Below are positions 56,818 to 64,000 of a stretch of 64,000 nt of DNA, one piece after another; position 1 is the first letter of the stretch; each line of letters begins with the position of its first letter. This DNA is from Bursaphelenchus xylophilus. Its lineage: Eukaryota; Nematoda; Chromadorea; Rhabditida; Aphelenchoididae. The stretch is from the NCBI GenBank assembly GCA_904066235.2, contig CAJFCV020000004.1, forward strand, positions 7,068,001 to 7,132,000. Direction: 5' to 3'. The notes beneath the pieces were generated by a model. That model was not told where the DNA came from, made no database searches, and worked only from the letters and a program-made list of their open reading frames with translations. The translations under genes and the position numbers were made by a program.

Positions 56818-59427
56818 TCATTCTACCGGTTCCCTGGACGAAATAGAAGAACAAGTCATTGATTGGTTTGACTTTTTCTCCAGATTCTCATGATAAATCT
56901 TGGCCTGAGCTTCCTGCTGTCGAAGATTCCGTGCATAAAGATCTCTCATGTGACCGTGAACTGATTGTTTCACATCATTCACAACGTCTCCCAACATCCA
57001 GAATGTTATCAATTCAGTCACAATATCATAATTTTGTTCTGTGAGATATGAAAGGACGTTGCAAAGGAAGAAAACAAAACAATGCCAGACTTTGTGGACA
57101 ACAACAACTGGCGCTTTGTTCTCATTCGAGGGAGAATAGGCTTCCATAAAAGCGATCAGGTTCTTCCTCGATGCCAGAGGTTTCTTTGGAAGGAGCATAT
57201 AACAATGAAGAAGAGTGAGGAGTTGGGAGATGTCCAGATCAGCCAGTTCTTTCTCCATGTCTTGGACTGCCGCCATTTGAAAGTGTTGGATTAATTTCTC
57301 ATCTTTCTCGAAGGGATAAGTGGCCAATCGGATCAAAACGTTCAGGACATATCTGTGTTGAGCTCGACTGAAAAATAATAGAATCAATGACGCAAAATGG
57401 AACAATTATCAGGGGTCATGTAGGCATACCCTCTCTTGGTGTACAAGTTCTTCCAGTCGACCACAATCTCTCCCAGTGTGCAGTTGTGAACTTCATGATG
57501 AGTGTAATCTCGATGCTCGAATTTAACCCCAGACGATTCGAAGACAAATTCCAGGACCCGTTTGCATATCTGGAACATTAATTTGGGGACATGAGGATAA
57601 CTCCGAGCTTCTTCATTGGATAAAAAGTTGTTTTGCCAGGTGAGATATGAATGTAGAGGATATCCGCCATTGATTGGCAGGATCCGGGCGTTGCGCAACA
57701 TTATATCTTCGATTTGTCCTACAACCACTACTTGCTCCATACTTTGGACAGAATTTGGACTAAAATGAAGGTTTGTAATTAACATAAATATTAATATAAC
57801 ATAAACCTAATATAACATAAAATTAGTAAAATACGGCCAAGATTTTTTACCGTTTAGATCTAACTAATTCCAAGGCTTCTGATGCCGACATTCCCTTGGA
57901 TAACACAAGAAAACAAGCAATAAGAGTGCCCGTTCGACCCAATCCAGCATGGCAATGAACAGCAATTTTCCCTTCATTCAACGAGAACTTCATTACTTTT
58001 ACTATATCTAGTATGGTCTCCACCGAACAAAATTGAAAATCCGGTATGGCGAAATTGTAATGATATACTAAATGGGGTTGGTTACTGTAATCCAGACCTA
58101 CCGTTGTGTCTCATGAAACCTTCAGGGTCATAGGAAAAGCCTGATTGATGAAGAGGAGGACCACAAAAGGCATGCTCATTGGGGCTTTGGAGATTAAAGA
58201 TGGCTGTTATGTTATTCCTAAAGATCGTGTAACTGAGATGAATACATTACTCACTTTTTAAAACTTTCGATTATGTCAAACTTTTCCATGGCATCCTCTG
58301 TTGGCCTGGCCATGGCCAGAATATCATCGGTTATCCTAAAAATCAAGGCTTTAGTCTCAAAAAGGTCGTAATTTTTTATGACACTTACATTCATTGCACT
58401 CCTAATATGCCTAATGTGCAGAACATAATGAAACTCGCTTACCACGAGGAATATAACCCTCTTATCGCCATCTGATCCTCTTTCCAGTACTCCCATCCAC
58501 AATATTTACAGTTGGGGCCGCGGCAATATAATTTACATTTCATTGTGTCAGGTGTAAGACGGAGGATCCCGCTCCTAAAGGCCGAATATTTGGCTGGTGG
58601 CAGAGCGATCGAGGCGGAGGCTGAGGTAAAGTCGTGGTTAATATCTGAAATTCGAACTATTTTTATTATAAAACAAATGGAACTTTGTTAGATACGGTAT
58701 AATTTGATGACGAATTTCCATTCTCTTTATATCTAACCCTTGATAAGAAAATGCGTATTTTGTATATTATCCTATAATAAATGACGTTAATTCAGCTCAA
58801 ACAGCCGCGGATTTACACACGACCGGTTATTTTGCACAATAACGGGTTGTAAAATGGCTGTCAGGTGTAATATCTGAGGCCGACCCGTATTAACCTCATA
58901 TCTCCGAAACCTTAAAATCGACCAAGCTCTAAAGAGAAGCATCCGGAAGCCTTCTTTTTTACTTGCTTTAGCCGCATTTTACATTACACCCAAGACTGCT
59001 CTTACAAAATCCCATCAACACACACATTTCGCGTGATATAAAAAATTTTTTGTGGATATGGCGATGACGCTAGGCTACTGGTATTTCTACATATTCACTT
59101 CCGTACAATGGGTAAACTTGTCGAAAATATAATACTTTCTAGGTTTGGACGTGGCGCCATCCACTCAATTGATGTGTGTTTTTAAATTTTGAGGTTGATG
59201 TGGATACAAAAAAGTGAGAGAGAACACGGATATCGTGCTCGTCCTTGTTTTCTAGCTTTATAAATTGAAAAATTGTTCCGGAAGACTGGTGTAATGACTA
59301 CGATACGATAAGAAGGCGATATATTAAAGAAAGCCAGGTTCCATTACATTACATTATGTACTATCATATTGCATAACTTACCTAAAGTTATTGAACGTAA
59401 ATCTGACTTACCCGATGCGGACGTCAT
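56818..59427 (-). CDS. PTPDC1-like dual-specificity phosphatase
   Basis: Seven exons: a 16-nt first exon 59427-59412, then 58644-58443, 58335-58255, 58217-58102, 58067-57851, 57759-57430 and 57367-56818, giving 503 aa. The domain order matches PTPDC1: PPAKYSAF, then CKYC..E and [36 protein letters not shown], the P-loop [17 protein letters not shown] (Cys177, Arg183), and [12 protein letters not shown]. The C-terminal 250 residues are helical and divergent. PTPDC1 proteins are linked to centrosome and cilia length control in mammals. The stop codon TGA overlaps an AATAAA, so the 3' UTR may be very short unless a later signal is used. The 767-nt first intron is long for this window and may be regulatory. 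Confidence 0.9.
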
Positions 59428-62400
59428 GATGGTTGAATTGAAAGATGCAAATGGCTAACCGAGCAGTGTATTACACCCGCTCCTTACATCTTAATTGTCA
59501 TTCGATTTCAGTGCCGCCTTCCAACCTAAGCTCTTAGGGTTTTTGCATTTGTATAGACCAAAAAACGGCTTTAACCTATGAGTTCGCTGTCACCATGACA
59601 ACTTTGAGCACGTAAATCTACTGATTTCCGGGATTAAAATCGCTTAAATTTGGAGTTATTCCATTGTCAAAACCATTGTGAAGGAAGAATTCCTAGCCTG
59701 AGGGGGTTTTGTCATGGATACAGAAGTTGTAAACTAGGGCTTCCGAAAAAGAAAAGAATATTTTATGAGGGTATTGTTAAGAGAAACAATCGAGGTTAGA
59801 TGGGCAAACCCCATGAAATGGCTGGAAAATGAATAATTAACCAGACTGGCATTGTTAAAAGATAATGACGCAGATAAACACAGCAATTACAAAGACCTTT
59901 AGCTATTAATATGGTCGTTGATGAGTGTGGCTACCATTGTAGTTTGAAACACGTAGAATTCGTACGAACAAGTGCTTGGCGAAAGTAGTGCGTTCATAAT
60001 ATTATTTGTGTTACTTTTCTTGAGTATTGTCAACGGCTTCTGTATTAAAATTTCCATGAAATTAAATTGGTAACAAGACTTAGAAGCAATAACTTTTATT
60101 GTTGTCTCCAATGAGTGAATTTTTAATTGTTTTCAATTTTAAATTTTTATTGCTTCAAATTTAATGTGAAAGGTATGCACTTTGATGGAATCACAAGAAA
60201 CCCCAACGAAAGTTCATAAAGTTCTACACTCACATGACTAATCTCTTGCCCTTTTTCAGCTGTAATTTGTTAATTCTAAAGCGCACAAAACACTTTACTA
60301 CTTGAATGACTAAACCATTCTCAATTGGAATAAGTAATCTACGTATATTTAACAAGTTCTGCATGCTTCATATAGATCATGGGTTCAAGATAAGAGAGTG
60401 TTGATAAACACTTGGAATACTCAAGGAACTCTCAACGGACTTTGACTCCAAATCCAAAAAATAAGCTCCAAATTCGCTATTTATTTGTGGCACAACTGCT
60501 TAAAGAAGGGAGTAAACAATAAAGGAACAGTAAGTCAACTCGAATAGTTCCAAGAATAACTTCTTATCTATATTGGACACTAAAAAACAGCTGATAAAAT
60601 GCAAAATCGGTCCCCTCCGACTGCCATCATATCTTTCTCGAACGACCTTTGGTCATAAAGTTACAAATACTCTTTCAAAACACTTTGTAAACAGGTTTTT
60701 GACCATCAAAACAATCTTTTTTGCACGTGTGATCGATATGTTTGTAAGAATACAAACAAAAGTACCAAAAGGTAACCAAAGATAAGGTCGTTCTGCCGGC
60801 TTCCTCGTGAAATCCCGCTTAGATGGCTATCAGTTGGGATCGGTTCAAAGAATTTCTCAAAGCGTTTTGGTTCCAGATGCTGGTGTTTACAATGTCATGA
60901 TCTGATAAGCGTACTCCCCGTTTTCTGATGTCTGAATGGAGGAAGTTCAATATGAGGCAGCTCCAAATGAATAAACAAACGGTTGCTTAAGGTGTTTTCT
61001 CCGAAGTTTCGTCATCCTTTTTTGATGAGAAACTGAATTTACACGTGAGTTCCGTAAGGTTTTGTTCGCCGCATGACTCGGATCTTCAGACATGATGCAT
61101 AAAGTTCCGTTTCTCTCGAATATGGTTATTTCACCAATCTATTTCCAAATTCGAGTCCTCTTTCTCTCCTCTCCGAGCTGTCCCATGACCCCAGACGTTA
61201 CTCTTTAACACCCCCATCGGCCATAAATTGGACAAAGACCTCCTCCTCGAAGAGCTCCTCTTCCAGATCATGGCCTCTTCCCCCATTGCTCATTAATCTT
61301 CTCTCCCAGGGTACGAATCATTAAATCAAAAACGGAATCCTTGTGAAAATGTCGTGCAGATCAGCGCGTTTTTTAGCCAAAGTTTCAACGCCTTTTATAA
61401 GGTTCTCGTGATCGTCTGCAGAAAGAATGGTGGCTTTTTATTCGGGTTATTTGGGATTGCTTTCGTGTTCATTGATACCAACGATGATCATGTGCTTTCC
61501 GAAAGCCGGACTTCCCTCCTTTTTTCAAACTTTTCTATATACGTATTGTGTAAAGGATGTGTACAAACTAAGAAGCCTTTTTTGTTAAAATAATGTCGCC
61601 CCTTCCTTTTTTCAGAAAGCCAGACAGTTAAAGTGCATTTGGCCATTCTCTGATCATATGACTTTGTAATGTTCGGAGTCTCTTTTCTGAAAAAAGAACT
61701 CTGCTCCCTCCTCTCGCCCCATTTTTTTGGAAGTCGGGGAGAACTGGAATAAAAGGCAGGGTTCCAATCTAACATGTGATTGAAAAGTCTGGTAATTTGA
61801 TGTAATGAATATGGAGAGTTAATTAGATCATTGTTAAGATCCCCAGGCACGACGGGGAACGGCACGTTGCGAACTTTTAATTAGGTTTAATTTCTCCAAG
61901 ATACGTATTTGGAATGTTTGTTTTCGGAGGTGTCCTTGTCCAGAGATATCTCGTCTTTGTACACTTAACCTTTGACACCAAACAGCAAGCTGTCGAAATA
62001 ACAGCGGGCCTGAAACCCGGTAAATATTTGTTTGGATGTTTATTTTCCGTTTCTCAGAGAGCCCCTCTTCCCTGTAATTCCGTTATTTACGTCTTTTCCT
62101 TTGTGTTTTCCCGGTAATCTTGAGGTTATTTCCAATTTTATGTCATCAAATATTTTTTTAAAACACATTAAACCAGTCGATAATCATATTCAGATCGTTT
62201 TTTATATTATAACCATCAATTTTATGACCAAAATATTTTGCAAAATGTTCTCTTCGGCGTCAGGATGACAAGAATCGCAGACATAAATAAGTCGTTATTG
62301 CGCGAGGCAATTGCAGATGTTTGCACTTTCAAAAGGACGTTTGCTGTCTGCAATTGGAAAAAAAACGATAAAATCTTTGGAAAATATAAACAAAGACGGC

Positions 62401-64000
62401 CCATGTATACTCGTTCTCCTTCTTTTCTGAGCCTTTCGTACCTTCGGGGTATTTCTGCCAACCTGCCAAGGGGAAGATTGAACACGCTCCCAGCCATTAG
62501 CCGCTCCCCAGCTTCTCAATGACCTTTGAGTGCATCTTAAGAGTCTTCCCTTCCCAAATCACTGTTAATTTTATGTTCTTCGTGGTATATAACAGCAAAT
62601 TTTATAAGCTGCTATTTAATGACTGCCTTACGAGCAATAGTTAGTACCCATATAACCCGCAATCTAGTTCATTACTTGTTAAAAATAGCCCTCATTCTAA
62701 TGACGCAATCCTTTGATTATCATCATTTTTATTGTTGATCTTTATTAGAATGCCTGACATAAGCGTGATCACATGGTTCCCGCCCGAGGTGTGGAAGTCG
62801 TGATCAGCAAAAACTTCTTTCTCGAAATTCCCCCGGATCAACATGTAATGTTTTACTATGGTAATATCAGCGTGATTTAAGCGGAAATGAACAACAGTTT
62901 AGTTTATCTGTAGAGGCGGTGTTTATGTAATGGCTTTTTTTGGTGTTGCAGGGAGTAATTAAAGTAGCAAACTCCGTTTTTTGATCCATTTTTGTGGGCA
63001 GGAAAATATGAATGGGGACAAGGTTTGAAGGAAATTGATCCCTTTATTATTGACCTTCTTCTCCAGGGATCTCTTCGAAAGATCGCCCGAAAAAAATTTG
63101 AGAGCCAAAACAGCAGCTAAAAACTCAGTCTAAGGCCCCGAGAATATCTGCAAAAAGAAATTAACCTCTTGTTTTTGATGGGTCACCAACCTTCTAGTAT
63201 CCTTAAGAAATGATGGTATCTCTCCGGTGTTATTGTTTGCCTTTCGCCTTTCAGGTGTCGTCAAAATACAAAGAATTCCTTATCATGTTTGGTGGGCTTG
63301 GGATCACTTCCTGATGGCATTCCTTCGCTTTCTCACATGATTTTATTACATTGTACATGGAATGATCTTCTCGTTTCTAATTAATAGAGTCGTTTTACCA
63401 ATACTAATGTCGGGTCAATTGTATTGATATATAACCGCTATTGCGGCTTTGTAAATCACTGGCGCCCGATATTCTGTAATTTCGACCCCGCGTCATTCCC
63501 CTCTTCCCGCCATCTGCTCTGATGATAAGAGTCAATTATTAATATCGAGTCCAAAAAGTCATCACGGTTTGCAAAATTACTTCGCATGAGTTAACGAGTA
63601 GCGATCACATGAATTCCACCTTCCTGTACTTGATAATGGAATTGTTTCCCTAATGTTTACCGAGCGTCTGGACATGTCTTATGATGTTATAGGTAATTCG
63701 GGAGATCTTATCTATGTTTCCAAAGCACTAGCGAACATTCAAACCCGCCTTTCTAAATCCTTTTTGGATTTTGAAAAAGAGGAGGCGGTTTTTCAGTTTC
63801 GCACTTATCCGAGCGTGGCTAATGCCATGGTGAACATAATTATTATCACGAACTTCATGAAACCTTCGATCGTAAAGATGCATGCCCATATACACTTTTG
63901 GTCTGCTCATTATAGGTTTTTGAAACTGAAAAAAGCGTCATCATGACAGATTTTCGGGAAAAATTCGAGACCTGGCGGAAGATCGACAGGCGGAAGGGCG
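59428..64000. other. Gene-poor right end of the window
   Basis: About 4.6 kb without a convincing gene. A plus-strand open frame at 63653-63946 (97 codons) lacks motifs and overlaps a small inverted repeat (about 63787-63805 against 63918-63938), so it may be part of a MITE. The start of a further gene beyond the window edge cannot be excluded. Confidence 0.45.

Noticed and set aside
1..64000. CRISPR arrays, operators, bacterial-type operons and ribosome binding sites
   Set aside because: The sequence is spliced eukaryotic DNA. Short repeats present are simple repeats or transposon ends, not spaced arrays.

Overview
The window is eukaryotic and almost certainly nematode. Coding sequence is broken into many short exons by introns that are mostly 45-120 nt. 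Several start codons sit directly behind a TTTTAG or TTTCAG acceptor, as expected for spliced-leader trans-splicing. Several gene families are nematode-typical: a small-ectodomain receptor tyrosine kinase pair, a short PTP, a CDR/FAXC-like protein, a two-repeat secreted-type protein and a Cys-loop channel. I rebuilt the gene models by hand from donor/acceptor sites and reading phase. Exon coordinates are given where phases close exactly. The species cannot be named from the sequence alone.

Layout, left to right. 0-1.7 kb: AT-rich spacer. 1.8-7.7 kb: a peptide-type GPCR (+), a CDR/FAXC GST-fold protein (-) and proteasome subunit RPN-6/PSMD11 (-). 8.3-17.2 kb: an all-plus-strand cluster of two tandem receptor tyrosine kinases with a shared unrecognised ectodomain, followed by a compact tyrosine phosphatase; introns and flanks carry several foldback elements. 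18.4-26.4 kb (all -): a Cys-loop ligand-gated channel, an F-box-like/leucine-rich protein, a two-repeat protein and an XK-related scramblase-family protein. 27.1-31.4 kb (+): an unrecognised two-TM helical protein, an SLC35F3/4-like transporter and an internally deleted mariner. 31.8-43.8 kb: SSU72 and NUP98-96 (both -, operon-like spacing), UBA2 (+, head-to-head with NUP98-96), a large coiled-coil/acidic nuclear-type protein (-) and a 75-aa membrane protein (-). 44.4-52.3 kb: a GT31 glycosyltransferase (+), an EGF-repeat surface protein (-) and a saposin-B protein with a long Gly/Asn tail (+). 56.8-59.4 kb: PTPDC1-like dual-specificity phosphatase (-). The intervals at 48.3-51.5, 52.3-56.8 and 59.4-64 kb are gene-poor.

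Functional themes. Core nuclear genes (NUP98-96, SSU72, UBA2) form one compact block. Signalling genes (two RTKs plus a PTP) form another. Two features run through the whole window. First, GC-AG introns are unusually frequent: six of roughly 115 reconstructed introns, in five genes. Second, introns are repeatedly invaded by palindromic or MITE-like elements, two families of which occur twice in this window. The most notable single observations are the NUP96 part ending several hundred residues early, a PTP stop codon that lies at the edge of a foldback element, and the kinase/phosphatase cluster with its orphan ectodomain.
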